In this document: positions 1-7,778 of the stretch, in pieces
Layout of the letters: the number at the start of each line of letters is the position of its first letter
Numbering within the stretch: position 1 is the first letter of the stretch
Assembly: GCF_013359685.1 (NCBI RefSeq)
Contig: NZ_JABFMV010000001.1
Span: 500,858-564,857, forward strand
Direction of reading: 5' to 3'
DNA: 64,000 nt
Origin: Leifsonia sp. C5G2
GTDB lineage: Bacteria; Actinomycetota; Actinomycetes; Actinomycetales; Microbacteriaceae
Position numbers and translations under genes: made by a program
The notes under the pieces: model-generated
Databases searched by the model: none
Told to the model about the DNA's origin: nothing
What the model saw: the letters and a program-made list of their open reading frames with translations, nothing else

Positions 1-727
1 CCCACGCGCCGACATCGGCGAAGCCGAGCCGCCGGTACACCGCATGACCCTCCGGGCTGGACTGCAACCAGGCGCCCCTGGCGCCTTCGACCAGCGCATC
101 CTCGACGATCCGGGCGGTAACGGCCGAGCCGTATCCCTTCCGCCGGTGCTCGGGCGGTGTGGCGATGTTGAAGACGCCGACGTGCTCTTCGAGAATCAGG
201 CCGAGGCCGGTGGCGACCGGCTCGCCGTCCAGCTCGGCGACATAGAACCTGAGCGCGGACCCCTCCGCCGAGCCGAGCCGGGTGATCGGCGAGAACAACG
301 CGGGCGGCGCCCCGAAACCCGCCGCGGCGATCTCGGCGTGGAGGCCGACGTCGGCGGGCCCGAGCCTCCGGATTCGCAGGCCGGTCACCGTCACCGGATC
401 AGGGCGCGCTGCGGTGTACATCAGGGGCATGTCCTCGTCGCGGACCAGCCCGGCGCCGGCCGCCGCACCCCGGCCCTCCGCCGAACCCGACACGAACTGC
501 GCGCAGTACGGCAGACCGGCATCCCGAACAGCCGACAGCAGCTGCGGCAGCCGTTCAGGATCGGGCCGTGCGGACCACACCCCGTTCATCGTGGCTGCGG
601 CGAGGCCGGTGACGGAGGCCACCTGGTCCCCGTGGCGGAGGGACCACCCGCCCGCCACGTGCTCTCCCAGCCACTCGCGAGCGCCCACCAGCAAAGACGA
701 CGCCTGCTCGAACGAGGCGGGTTCCAT
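1..727 (-). CDS. GNAT family N-acetyltransferase (3' end outside window)
   Basis: The reverse strand reads open from an ATG at 727 to the window edge, giving about 242 residues without a stop. The C-terminal half carries a GNAT acetyl-CoA site: a strand ending in GVFNIAT is followed by PPEHRRKGYGSAVT, which is the R/Q-x-x-G-x-G/A loop of motif A. Then comes a helix and GAWLQSSPEGHAVYRRLGF, the typical motif B end. The N-terminal half (about residues 1-110) looks like a degenerate second GNAT-like domain. The gene probably ends a few residues beyond the edge. The substrate is unknown. It is divergent from the cytochrome module starting at 917. Confidence 0.85.
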   Translation of the reverse strand, partial: MEPASFEQASSLLVGAREWLGEHVAGGWSLRHGDQVASVTGLAAATMNGVWSARPDPERLPQLLSAVRDAGLPYCAQFVSGSAEGRGAAAGAGLVRDEDMPLMYTAARPDPVTVTGLRIRRLGPADVGLHAEIAAAGFGAPPALFSPITRLGSAEGSALRFYVAELDGEPVATGLGLILEEHVGVFNIATPPEHRRKGYGSAVTARIVEDALVEGARGAWLQSSPEGHAVYRRLGFADVGAW

Positions 728-916
728 GAGCGGAACCTACCCTGCCGGGCCGGTGTCCTGCGCGGTCGAGGCGCGTGTCGGTCCAGGTCGCGGGGCCCCT
801 GGGTCGACCGGAACAGCGGGCACGCCGTTGCCGTCTGAGGCTGGAGCACGAGGGACCTTCGCCCCTGCGACCGCCCTCGGCCCGGAGGGATCCTGACTGC
901 GACGAAGGAGGTCGAC

Positions 917-1066
917 GTGGAATCCATCGCAGCCGCACCCGGCATCTACCTCGGTTGGGGGCCGGTCGCCATCCAGCTCGGCAACGCGATCGTGATCGCC
1001 GTCATGATCGTGCTGTTCGTGCTGGCTCTCGTCCTCCCGTTCCCGGCGCCACGGAGGCGGCGATGA
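917..1066 (+). CDS. Small single-pass membrane protein of the cytochrome b module
   Basis: A 49-residue reading frame starts at GTG 917, with GGAGG at 907-911 five bases before it. After a short outside segment ending YLGWGP there is one long hydrophobic helix (about residues 20-42) and a basic tail PRRRR, which suggests a positive-inside C-terminus. Its stop overlaps the cytochrome b start as ATGA, so the two are translationally coupled. I do not recognise a family. Position and size suggest an accessory subunit of the cytochrome complex encoded next. Confidence 0.7.
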   Translation: MESIAAAPGIYLGWGPVAIQLGNAIVIAVMIVLFVLALVLPFPAPRRRR

Positions 1067-1809
1067 CCACCGAACGGACGCGCCCGCCCGACGAGCGCAC
1101 GGCGGAGTCGGCACAGACGCCGCCGGCGGCACCCGAGCCGGGCGCGGGCGCGGGCGCGGAGGAGTATTACACCTGGACGGGCCGACTCCGCCGCTGGCTC
1201 CTGCGGAGACTCCCGCCCGCCAAGCTGCTGCCGCAGGAGCAGCCCAGCTACGTCGCCTCCTGGATCTACGTCTTCGGGATGGGAGCTCTCGCTGCGTTCG
1301 CGGTCGTCATCCTCTCCGGGTTGGTGCTCAGCCTGAACGGGCCCTCCTGGTATCACGCCTCGGCGCTCGGCCACTTCACCAACAGCGTGCACCTGTGGAG
1401 CGTCGAGCTGTTCTTCCTGCTCATGGTCGTCCACCTGTGGGGCAAGTACTGGATGGCCGCCTGGCGAGGCGGCCGCGTGCTGACCTGGATCACCGGCGTG
1501 ATCGCGTTCGCCGTCTCGATCGCGGCCGCCTTCACCGGCTACCTGCTGCAGACGAACTTCGACGCCCAGTGGATCGCGTTCGAGGGCAAGGACGCCCTCA
1601 ACGCCGTCGGCATCGGCGCCTGGTTCAACGTCGCGGATCTCGGCCAGATGTTCACCTGGCACATCGCCCTGCTTCCGCTGGGTGTGGGCATCATCGTCGC
1701 CCTCCATGTGCTGCTCGTGCGCGTCCACGGTGTGGTCCCTCCGATCGACGCCGACGAGACGGATGACCAGGTCGCGCACCCGGATGACGGATCGGGGCGG
1801 ACGCGATGA
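1063..1809 (+). CDS. Cytochrome b N-terminal domain protein, b6-type di-haem
   Basis: This 248-residue membrane protein matches the four-helix N-terminal half of cytochrome b. Haem-ligand histidines are visible as H110/H124 in the second helix (13 residues between) and H200/H215 in the fourth (14 between). The 14-residue spacing in the fourth helix is the cytochrome b6 pattern rather than the bc1 one. A Pro/Gly/Ala-rich cytoplasmic leader of about 35 residues precedes the first helix. It starts at ATG 1063 inside the previous gene's ATGA and ends in an ATGA overlap with the next. No Rieske protein or cytochrome c is encoded here, so its electron partner is unknown; it probably oxidises or reduces a quinone in the membrane. 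Confidence 0.85.
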   Translation: MTTERTRPPDERTAESAQTPPAAPEPGAGAGAEEYYTWTGRLRRWLLRRLPPAKLLPQEQPSYVASWIYVFGMGALAAFAVVILSGLVLSLNGPSWYHASALGHFTNSVHLWSVELFFLLMVVHLWGKYWMAAWRGGRVLTWITGVIAFAVSIAAAFTGYLLQTNFDAQWIAFEGKDALNAVGIGAWFNVADLGQMFTWHIALLPLGVGIIVALHVLLVRVHGVVPPIDADETDDQVAHPDDGSGRTR

Positions 1810-2774
1810 ACGGCGACAAGCAACGGCCGAGCCTCACCTGGAAAGCGCGGGGCGACCTGATCAGCCGTCCGTGGGCAGGACGGACCCGGACCTACGACCT
1901 GATCAAGGAGGTCACGATCGGGTTCGTCGTGGTCGCCCTCGCCACACTCGGACTCGCCGCCGTCTTCGGCTCGCCCGACGAGCCCAGCGTGACCTTCCGC
2001 TCGTGGGCGACCAGCGCACCCGTCGACTTCGCCACCACGGCGACGGCCGAGCTGGGCGGCACGAGCGACACCGCGCAGTACGGGCCGCCGTACAACCACA
2101 CCCCGGACGCCACCCAGACGCTCGGCCCGCTCGACCTGCAGAGCCTCTCCGGCGTCCGGCTGCCCGTCGACACCGCGCGGGCGTTCGTGCTGGGGCCGCT
2201 GGAGACCATGCCGGGACCGACGCCGGCGATCCGACGGTGGAACACCGCGACCCCGGCGCAGAAGGCCGCCTGGATCGACGCCTACAGCAAGGCACTGGGG
2301 GCGGACAAGGGCGCCGCCCTGCCGCAGGCCCGACTCGCCTACGGCCCCGTTCCCGACCTCATCGGGAACCTCTCCCGGATGGCGCGCAGCGGCGCGCTCG
2401 ACGGCGCGCTGGCGAACCGCGACGGATCGTCGGGACTGAACCGGACCTCCGCCATCCTCTTCCTCGGCGACGGCCAGTACTTCCAGAACCTCGCCGCCGA
2501 CCAGCACCTCACCGGAGACCAGTGGGGGATGATGAACGAGACCGGGAACACACCGGGTCAGTCGTGGCTCTGGCTGTTCTCGCTGTTCTACCAGCTGCCG
2601 CCGTTCTCGTCGGCCCCGAACGCCGACCTCGTGATCGTCCTCATCTTGGGACTCCTCACACTTGTGCTGGCCCTTCTGCCCTTCATCCCCGGCCTGCGCA
2701 CCATCCCGCGCTGGATCCCCCTGCACAAGCTGGTGTGGCGGGACTACTACCGCCGCCGCGTCCCGCGCGGCTGA
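1806..2774 (+). CDS. Two-helix membrane protein with large extracytoplasmic domain, cytochrome b partner
   Basis: This 322-residue protein has one helix near residues 36-56, then an outside domain of roughly 200 residues (from about GSPDEPS to TPGQSWLW), and a second helix near 275-300 with a basic tail. The outside domain shows no CXXCH haem motif and no Rieske cysteines. It is translationally coupled to the cytochrome b gene by an ATGA overlap, which argues for a subunit of the same complex. The family is not recognised. A role as a periplasmic electron-transfer or quinol-site subunit is only inferred from context. Confidence 0.75.
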   Translation: MNGDKQRPSLTWKARGDLISRPWAGRTRTYDLIKEVTIGFVVVALATLGLAAVFGSPDEPSVTFRSWATSAPVDFATTATAELGGTSDTAQYGPPYNHTPDATQTLGPLDLQSLSGVRLPVDTARAFVLGPLETMPGPTPAIRRWNTATPAQKAAWIDAYSKALGADKGAALPQARLAYGPVPDLIGNLSRMARSGALDGALANRDGSSGLNRTSAILFLGDGQYFQNLAADQHLTGDQWGMMNETGNTPGQSWLWLFSLFYQLPPFSSAPNADLVIVLILGLLTLVLALLPFIPGLRTIPRWIPLHKLVWRDYYRRRVPRG

Positions 2775-2809
2775 CGAGGCACCGGGCCCCCTGACCGAAG
2801 GCGGATGAC

Positions 2810-3289
2810 GTGACAGCCGACCACTCCGACGCGATCCCCCAGGTCGGCCGCCGCCGCGGGCAATCGTCCGCGTCGCGCCGCGCGGGCTATGCGATCGCGA
2901 TCCTGGTCGACGCGCTGCTGCTCTTCCTCGTCCAGGTCTGGCCGGGCTGGCATGCTCTCGGCATCCTGACCCCGGCGGCTGCCGCCGTGGTCCCCTGGAT
3001 CGACGCCGCCTTCATCGCGGGGATCGTGGTGAACCTCCTGAATCTGATCTTCGACCGGCGTCTGCTGAAGGCGGTGGGCGACCTGGTGACCACGGTGATC
3101 GGCCTGATCGCGGCCATTGTCGTGTGGGACGTCTTCCCGTTCGACTTCGGTGCCCAGGGAGGCGGCTGGGAGGTGCTCGTGCGCGTCCTGCTGGTCGTCG
3201 CGATCGCCGGTTCGGCGATCGCGATCGTCGTGTCGCTGGTCGTGATCGCACGGCTCCTGTTCGGAGGCCGGACGGCCCGGGCGCGGTAG
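2810..3289 (+). CDS. Four-helix membrane protein of unknown function
   Basis: This 159-residue protein starts at GTG 2810. A basic N-terminus (GRRRGQ, SRRAG) is followed by four hydrophobic segments at about residues 25-45, 50-70, 85-105 and 120-148. There are no charged or metal-binding motifs inside the helices. It lies 35 bases after the previous membrane protein on the same strand, so it is probably co-transcribed with the cytochrome b module. The family is not recognised. Confidence 0.65.
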   Translation: MTADHSDAIPQVGRRRGQSSASRRAGYAIAILVDALLLFLVQVWPGWHALGILTPAAAAVVPWIDAAFIAGIVVNLLNLIFDRRLLKAVGDLVTTVIGLIAAIVVWDVFPFDFGAQGGGWEVLVRVLLVVAIAGSAIAIVVSLVVIARLLFGGRTARAR

Positions 3290-3370
3290 GCGGCCGGGTG
3301 GAGGCGACGGCTAAAGTCGTCCGGTGTGCGGAGGCGTGCGATCGCCTGGCGAGGTGGGAAGACGAGCGGA

Positions 3371-3556
3371 TCAGTCGTCGTCGCGATCGTCCGGGAGGGG
3401 CTCGCCGTCGCGGTGCCCTCCCCGCACCTCCTTCTGGAGGATCCTCACCGACTGGCCCACGCCTCGGGCGAGTGCGGGGAGTCTCGTCGCCCCGAAGAGC
3501 AGGACCACGACGGCGACGACGATCAGCGCATGCCACCCGGTGAGGTTTGCGAACAC
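3371..3556 (-). CDS. tatA: TatA/TatE-like twin-arginine translocase subunit
   Basis: A 61-residue protein is read from GTG 3556; AAAGGAG on the reverse strand sits at a normal distance upstream, which fixes the start. It has the TatA layout: a short N-terminal helix (about residues 7-21) ending in LLFGATRLPALARGVGQ, the FG-x-x-x-LP hinge, then an amphipathic helix and a short acidic tail DDRDDD. TatA forms the export pore of the Tat pathway. It is short for a TatA, and no tatB or tatC is nearby, so it may be an extra copy. It neighbours a Tat-leader ORF at 7521, and its promoter region shares the operator at 3611. Confidence 0.8.
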   Translation of the reverse strand: MFANLTGWHALIVVAVVVLLFGATRLPALARGVGQSVRILQKEVRGGHRDGEPLPDDRDDD

Positions 3557-3610
3557 GGCAACTCCTTTGTTCCTGTCCCTGAACGCTTCTCCCGTCAGCT
3601 GGCTGACGTA

Positions 3611-3623
3611 TCGAAACGTTTGC
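3611..3623. promoter_or_regulatory. LacI-type operator (fructan regulon, copy 1)
   Basis: The sequence tcgaaacgtttgc has the AAACGTTT palindromic core found six times in the fructan locus. It lies between the divergent tatA-like gene and the LacI gene at 3737, so it could serve both and give autoregulation. Confidence 0.6.
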
Positions 3624-3736
3624 TTGAGCATGCTAGGGGCATAAGGCACCCCGCGCAACAGTCCGGCAGGCGTGACGACGCCCTTCCGGGGTGCCCGGGT
3701 GATACGTTTCTTGCGCAAGCACTCTCCGGGGGTTCC

Positions 3737-4780
3737 ATGGCGACCATGATCGACGTCGCCCGCCAAGCGCGGGTGTCGGTTTCGACGGTCTCGCACGTCA
3801 TCAACGGAACGCGCCACGTGGAGCAGGCGACCAGGAAGCGCGTCCTCGATGCCATCGAGGCGACGGGATACCGGCAGGACACCCTCGCCCGGGCGATGAG
3901 ACGCTCGAGGTCCGACAGCATCGGGCTCGTCCTCTCCGATGTCGGCGAGCCCGCATTCGCGGAGATGATCCACGGCGTGGAGTCCGCAGCGGCCGAACAC
4001 GGCCTGACCCTCATCCTTGCGAACTCGGCGGAGGACAGCGACCGGGAGAAGCGCGCAGTCCAAGCACTCCTGAATCGGCGCGTGGACGGCCTGGTGCTCG
4101 CGAGCGCGGCGATCTCGGATCGTGGCCTGCTGGAGGAGCTGCAGGGCGAGAAGGCTCCGACCGTCCTCCTGGACCGGGTGTATCCAGAACTCGACTTCGA
4201 CCAGGTCGGCGCGAACAACCGCGAGACCATGTACGCGCTCGCCTCGCAGCTGATCTCGCAGGGCCATGCGCGATTCCTGGTGGTGGCGGGCGACCTCCGG
4301 GTGCCGACGCTGCGCGAGCGTCACGACGGCTTCACGGAAGCCGTCGCGGCCGGAGGACTCCGAACCGAGGACCAGCACATCCTCAGTTCAGACGAAGGAT
4401 CGCCACGCCCGGTCCCCGACATCGAGGCCGTGCGGAAGGCCCTCACGCTCTCCCGGCCGACCGCTGTGATCGCATCGAGCACCCCTCTCGCCGCCGTCGC
4501 GCTTCGGGCACTCGCCGCCGAGGGTCTTCGCATACCGGAGGATCTCGCGTTCGCCGCGTTCGACGGCTTCGACAATTCGGACCTCTTCGAGCCGCAGATC
4601 ACGACGGTGCGGCAGCCGGCCTTCGAGATGGGGAGAACCGCCGTGGGACTCCTGATCGACCGGCTCGAGAAGCCCTCGACCAGCCATCGCACCGTGCGGT
4701 TGAAGCAGCGGATCGATTGGCGCAGCTCCACCCGGACCGAGAACGTCGTGGCTCCGGAGCACGACGCCGGTCTGGCCTGA
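3737..4780 (+). CDS. LacI family transcriptional regulator of the fructan locus (copy A)
   Basis: The 347-residue protein starts at ATG 3737. The N-terminal helix-turn-helix MIDVARQARVSVSTVSHVIN and the hinge helix (YRQDTLARAMRR) are canonical. The rest is a periplasmic-binding-protein-like sensor domain ending in the usual AFDGFDNSDLFEPQITTVRQP core. It is clearly paralogous to the regulator at 12300-13301: the recognition helices are nearly identical, so both should bind the same AAACGTTT operators. It probably represses the secreted GH32 gene just downstream, perhaps with a different sugar effector from its paralogue. An in-frame open stretch upstream of 3737 is non-coding. Confidence 0.92.
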   Translation: MATMIDVARQARVSVSTVSHVINGTRHVEQATRKRVLDAIEATGYRQDTLARAMRRSRSDSIGLVLSDVGEPAFAEMIHGVESAAAEHGLTLILANSAEDSDREKRAVQALLNRRVDGLVLASAAISDRGLLEELQGEKAPTVLLDRVYPELDFDQVGANNRETMYALASQLISQGHARFLVVAGDLRVPTLRERHDGFTEAVAAGGLRTEDQHILSSDEGSPRPVPDIEAVRKALTLSRPTAVIASSTPLAAVALRALAAEGLRIPEDLAFAAFDGFDNSDLFEPQITTVRQPAFEMGRTAVGLLIDRLEKPSTSHRTVRLKQRIDWRSSTRTENVVAPEHDAGLA

Positions 4781-4817
4781 GAGATCTCGACGAGATCGCG
4801 CCCGCGACTCGGATGAG

Positions 4818-4862
4818 TTGACACGGCGGCGTCACGCCATTACGGTCAGACAAACGTTTTCG
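4818..4862 (+). promoter_or_regulatory. Promoter with LacI operator before the secreted GH32 gene
   Basis: A -35 box TTGACA (4818-4823), a 17-base spacer and TACGGT (4841-4846) form a good sigma-70-type promoter. The operator gacaaacgttttcg (4849-4862) starts two bases after the -10 box, so a bound repressor would block initiation. Confidence 0.7.
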
Positions 4863-4962
4863 CGCCAACGTACTTCGCGGCACCGCTCACCCTTCTCCCT
4901 ACGAGGACGAGGCTGGGCGGTCGCCATCCAGAGCGCCTGCTCGTTCATCGAAGGAGATGCCC

Positions 4963-7389
4963 GTGCAACCGTCCCGTCTTCGCGTCACCCCGCACCGTCC
5001 CGTTCCCCCCGCGACCCGGCAAGGAGGTCGCGTGAGGACGCGACTCGCGTTCGTCGCCGCCCTCGCCGTTGCGAGCGCTGGGCTCCTGTGGGCGCCGCTC
5101 GCAGCGGACACGCCTGCACGAGCAGGCACGTCGGCGTCGTACCCGGAGTTCCCGTATGCCTCCACCGACTACACCGAGCCGCTCCGAGGTCAGTTCCACT
5201 TCAGTCCGCCCAACGGGTGGATGAACGACATCAACGGACCGGTGTACTACCGAGGCGTCTACCACCTGTTCTTCCAGAGCAACCCGCATTCGCTCGGACC
5301 GAATGACGATATCCACTGGGGGCACGCCACCAGCACCGACCTGGTGCATTGGACCCAGCAGCCGATCGCGCTCGAGCCCGGAGTGCACCGGCCGCAGGGA
5401 GCGCAGAGCCTGCTCTGGTCCGGTTCCGCCTGGGTGGACACCGCGAACGCCACCGGGCTGAAGACCGGGCCCGACGACCCCATCCTCCTCTTCACCGGCA
5501 CCGATGGCGTCAGCATCGCCTACAGCGTCGACGGCGCCCGGACCTTCCAGATGTACAACGGCGGAGCCCAGGTGATCTCGACCGACACGACGGAGAGCCG
5601 AGATCCGAAGGTGCAGTGGGATCCGGTCGGGAACCGCTGGATCCTCGTGCTGTACGACTTCACCGGCTCGCAGGGGGCGAGCTTCTACACCTCGACCAAC
5701 CTGCTCACGTGGACCAAGGCGGGTCACTACTCCGCCGGGTGGTTCGTCGAATGCCCCGACCTGTACCGCCTTCCCGTCGACGGCGACACCGCTGAGGAGA
5801 AGTGGGTGCTGCAGGACGCCGGCGGCCAGTATGTCGTGGGCGGTCTCGACCCGTCCGGCATGTTCGTCCCGGATTCCGCCACTCCCCTCAGCATGGATGG
5901 CGGGAACACGAGCTATGGCGGGACGTGGTACGCGTCCCAAACGTTCAATCAGCTTCCCGCCGCCCGCGTGGTCCAGATGGGATGGCAAGGCGGCAACCAT
6001 GGCGCGACCTGGACCGGGAACGCGTCGTTCCCTGTCGAACTCGGCCTCAGATCGTTCCCCGACGGCGTCCGCCTGACCCGGAATCCCGTCAGCGAGATAG
6101 CGGCCCTGCGATCCAGCACGCAGTCGTGGCCGTCGTCGACGATCTCATCCGACCCGGCCTCCGACCCGCTGGCCGCGACGACCGGCGACACGTACGAGCT
6201 CCGGGCAGCCTTCTCCACCACCGGCGCGACCGCGCAGTCCGTCTCCTTCGCGCTCCACCGGCGCACGGACGGCTCCCGTCAGGCGACCGTCACCTACGAT
6301 CTTGCACAGCAACTGCTGACCGTCGATAACACCGCCGGCAGCACGCATCCGACGTTCGCGACCCCGCTGCCGTCCGTGGGCGGAAGCGTCACCCTCCGAA
6401 TTCTGGTGGACCGCGGCCAGCTCGAGGTCTACGGCGGCGACGGCAGAGCCGTCATCAGCGACAATGTCGACTTCAGCTCGGCGCCCGGCGATCTGGGGAT
6501 GTCGCTGACGGCGGCAGGCGGCACCGTCCAGCTGAACAGTCTTTCGTTTTCGCCGCTGCGTTCTGCGTGGCGCCCCTCCCCGGAAGGGCGATCGCCTGCC
6601 GATGCGATCGTCTCTGCGCTGTCTCAAGTCCCGCGGAGCGGACCCGCAGATCCCGAGACCATGAAATGCGTCGACAACGACGGCCCGACGGGCACCGTGC
6701 AGATCTGGGACTGCACGGGAGGCTCCAATCAGTCCTGGGTCCTCAACGCGGACGGGTCCCTCATCGTCAACGGCCTCTGCATGCAGACGCCGCCCGGCCA
6801 GACGGCGAACCACACCCCGATCCTGACGGCCGCGTGCTCGGGGGCCGCCGATCAGAAGTGGGCGCGCGGCGATCGCGGCTCGATCGTCAACCAGCTGTCG
6901 GGCCGGTGCCTCGACGTCGACTACAGCGACTACACGAACGGCCGCCCGCTGCAGATCTACGACTGCGTCGGTTCTCCCAATCAGATGTGGGTCGGCCCGA
7001 CGGTGTCGTTCCCGCCGACGGGCGCCGTCGTCTGGGACGACTCGTCGAAGTGCCTCGACCGGGATGTGGCCTCCGGCCGGGTCCAGATCTGGGACTGCGT
7101 GGGCAACGGGAACCAGACCTGGACGCTCAACCCCGACGGCACGATCAGCACCGCCGGCGCGTGCCTGGAGGCGCCTGCGGGTCAGACCGCCAACTACACG
7201 CTCGTGGATGTCGCCGCCTGCACGGGTGCTCCCAACCAGCTCTGGAACCGCTCCGCCAACCAGGCCCTGCGGAACACCGCTTCCGGCCGCTGCCTCGATC
7301 TCCCCTACGGGGATACGACGAACGGCAGGCAGCTGCAGCTGTACGACTGCGTCGGAGGCGCCAACCAGTACTGGAACCCTCCGATGTAG
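4963..7389 (+). CDS. Secreted GH32 fructan hydrolase with two ricin-B lectin domains
   Basis: A signal peptide is followed by a GH32 five-bladed propeller with WMNDINGP (nucleophile D89), SRDPK (D214, transition-state stabiliser) and ECPD (acid/base E263), then a beta-sandwich to about residue 530. Two ricin-type beta-trefoils (about 550-670 and 680-808) follow, with repeated Q-x-W motifs and paired cysteines; these usually bind polysaccharide. The likely activity is levanase or inulinase on extracellular fructan. The Asn-Asp-Ile-Asn box has Ile where Pro is usual. Start choice: GTG 4963 has AAGGAG six bases upstream; GTG 5032 also has AAGGAGG upstream and would give a shorter signal peptide; ATG 4957 overlaps the Shine-Dalgarno. 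Confidence 0.92.
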   Translation: MQPSRLRVTPHRPVPPATRQGGRVRTRLAFVAALAVASAGLLWAPLAADTPARAGTSASYPEFPYASTDYTEPLRGQFHFSPPNGWMNDINGPVYYRGVYHLFFQSNPHSLGPNDDIHWGHATSTDLVHWTQQPIALEPGVHRPQGAQSLLWSGSAWVDTANATGLKTGPDDPILLFTGTDGVSIAYSVDGARTFQMYNGGAQVISTDTTESRDPKVQWDPVGNRWILVLYDFTGSQGASFYTSTNLLTWTKAGHYSAGWFVECPDLYRLPVDGDTAEEKWVLQDAGGQYVVGGLDPSGMFVPDSATPLSMDGGNTSYGGTWYASQTFNQLPAARVVQMGWQGGNHGATWTGNASFPVELGLRSFPDGVRLTRNPVSEIAALRSSTQSWPSSTISSDPASDPLAATTGDTYELRAAFSTTGATAQSVSFALHRRTDGSRQATVTYDLAQQLLTVDNTAGSTHPTFATPLPSVGGSVTLRILVDRGQLEVYGGDGRAVISDNVDFSSAPGDLGMSLTAAGGTVQLNSLSFSPLRSAWRPSPEGRSPADAIVSALSQVPRSGPADPETMKCVDNDGPTGTVQIWDCTGGSNQSWVLNADGSLIVNGLCMQTPPGQTANHTPILTAACSGAADQKWARGDRGSIVNQLSGRCLDVDYSDYTNGRPLQIYDCVGSPNQMWVGPTVSFPPTGAVVWDDSSKCLDRDVASGRVQIWDCVGNGNQTWTLNPDGTISTAGACLEAPAGQTANYTLVDVAACTGAPNQLWNRSANQALRNTASGRCLDLPYGDTTNGRQLQLYDCVGGANQYWNPPM

Positions 7390-7438
7390 CCGCTGCGCAT
7401 ACCGGGACAACAGAAGAGACGCCGAACCACGATGTCCA

Positions 7439-7452
7439 TCAAAACGTTTGCC
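7439..7452. promoter_or_regulatory. LacI-type operator before the Tat-leader ORF and GH91 gene
   Basis: The sequence tcaaaacgtttgcc shares the AAACGTTT core of the fructan regulon. It lies about 70 bases upstream of the Tat-leader ORF. I do not see a clear -35/-10 pair here, so it may act as a roadblock on transcription from the GH32 gene as well as on a local promoter. Confidence 0.55.
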
Positions 7453-7520
7453 TCGATCGGCGTCCGCACCTCCCGGCAGAGGCGAACAACTCACCAAGCG
7501 ACAGGAAGCAGGGCGAAGAC

Positions 7521-7736
7521 ATGTCCGAACAGGCAACGAACGACGATTCCATCCCACCGGGAACCCTGACTCGGCAGCCGATCAGCCGGCGCTCGGTGGT
7601 CGGCATCCTCGGCGCCCTCGCCGTGGGCGCATTCGCCCTCCGCGACTGGTCGACCCCCGGCGTCGCCGAGGCCGCACCCGCCGCCCAAGCGGTCGCGGCC
7701 CCGCCGAGCTACCAGGGCATCATCGGCCTGCTGTAG
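7521..7736 (+). CDS. Detached Tat signal-peptide ORF in front of the GH91 gene
   Basis: This 71-residue reading frame is essentially only a twin-arginine leader: PISRRSVVG followed by the hydrophobic stretch ILGALAVGAFAL, an Ala-rich region with possible AXA cleavage sites, then PPSYQGIIGLL and a TAG stop. GH91 enzymes that are exported normally carry such a leader fused to the catalytic domain. Here the catalytic gene follows in the same reading frame, 42 bases after the stop, with its own Shine-Dalgarno. Either the leader has been severed by a nonsense change (or a sequence error), or it is a separate small exported peptide. The Shine-Dalgarno of this ORF is weak. Confidence 0.55.
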   Translation: MSEQATNDDSIPPGTLTRQPISRRSVVGILGALAVGAFALRDWSTPGVAEAAPAAQAVAAPPSYQGIIGLL

Positions 7737-7778
7737 CGCCCCATCCCCCATCAGTCACCACCAACGAAGGAGATCTCC

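Noticed and set aside
44-838. A 264-codon open frame on the forward strand over the left end
   Set aside because: It is Arg/Gly/Pro-rich and antisense to the GNAT acetyltransferase, which has clear motifs. It is a shadow frame of a GC-rich gene.
3326-3736. In-frame N-terminal extension of the LacI regulator
   Set aside because: It would overlap the tatA-like gene on the other strand and the operator at 3611, and LacI proteins start right before the helix-turn-helix.
4957-4962. ATG 4957 as the start of the secreted GH32 gene
   Set aside because: The AAGGAG sequence directly abuts this ATG, so no spacer is left; GTG 4963 or GTG 5032 fits better.
6660-7389. DNA direct repeats in the lectin region of the GH32 gene
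   Set aside because: The repetition is the protein-level beta-trefoil duplication with Q-x-W motifs, not a nucleotide repeat or mobile element.
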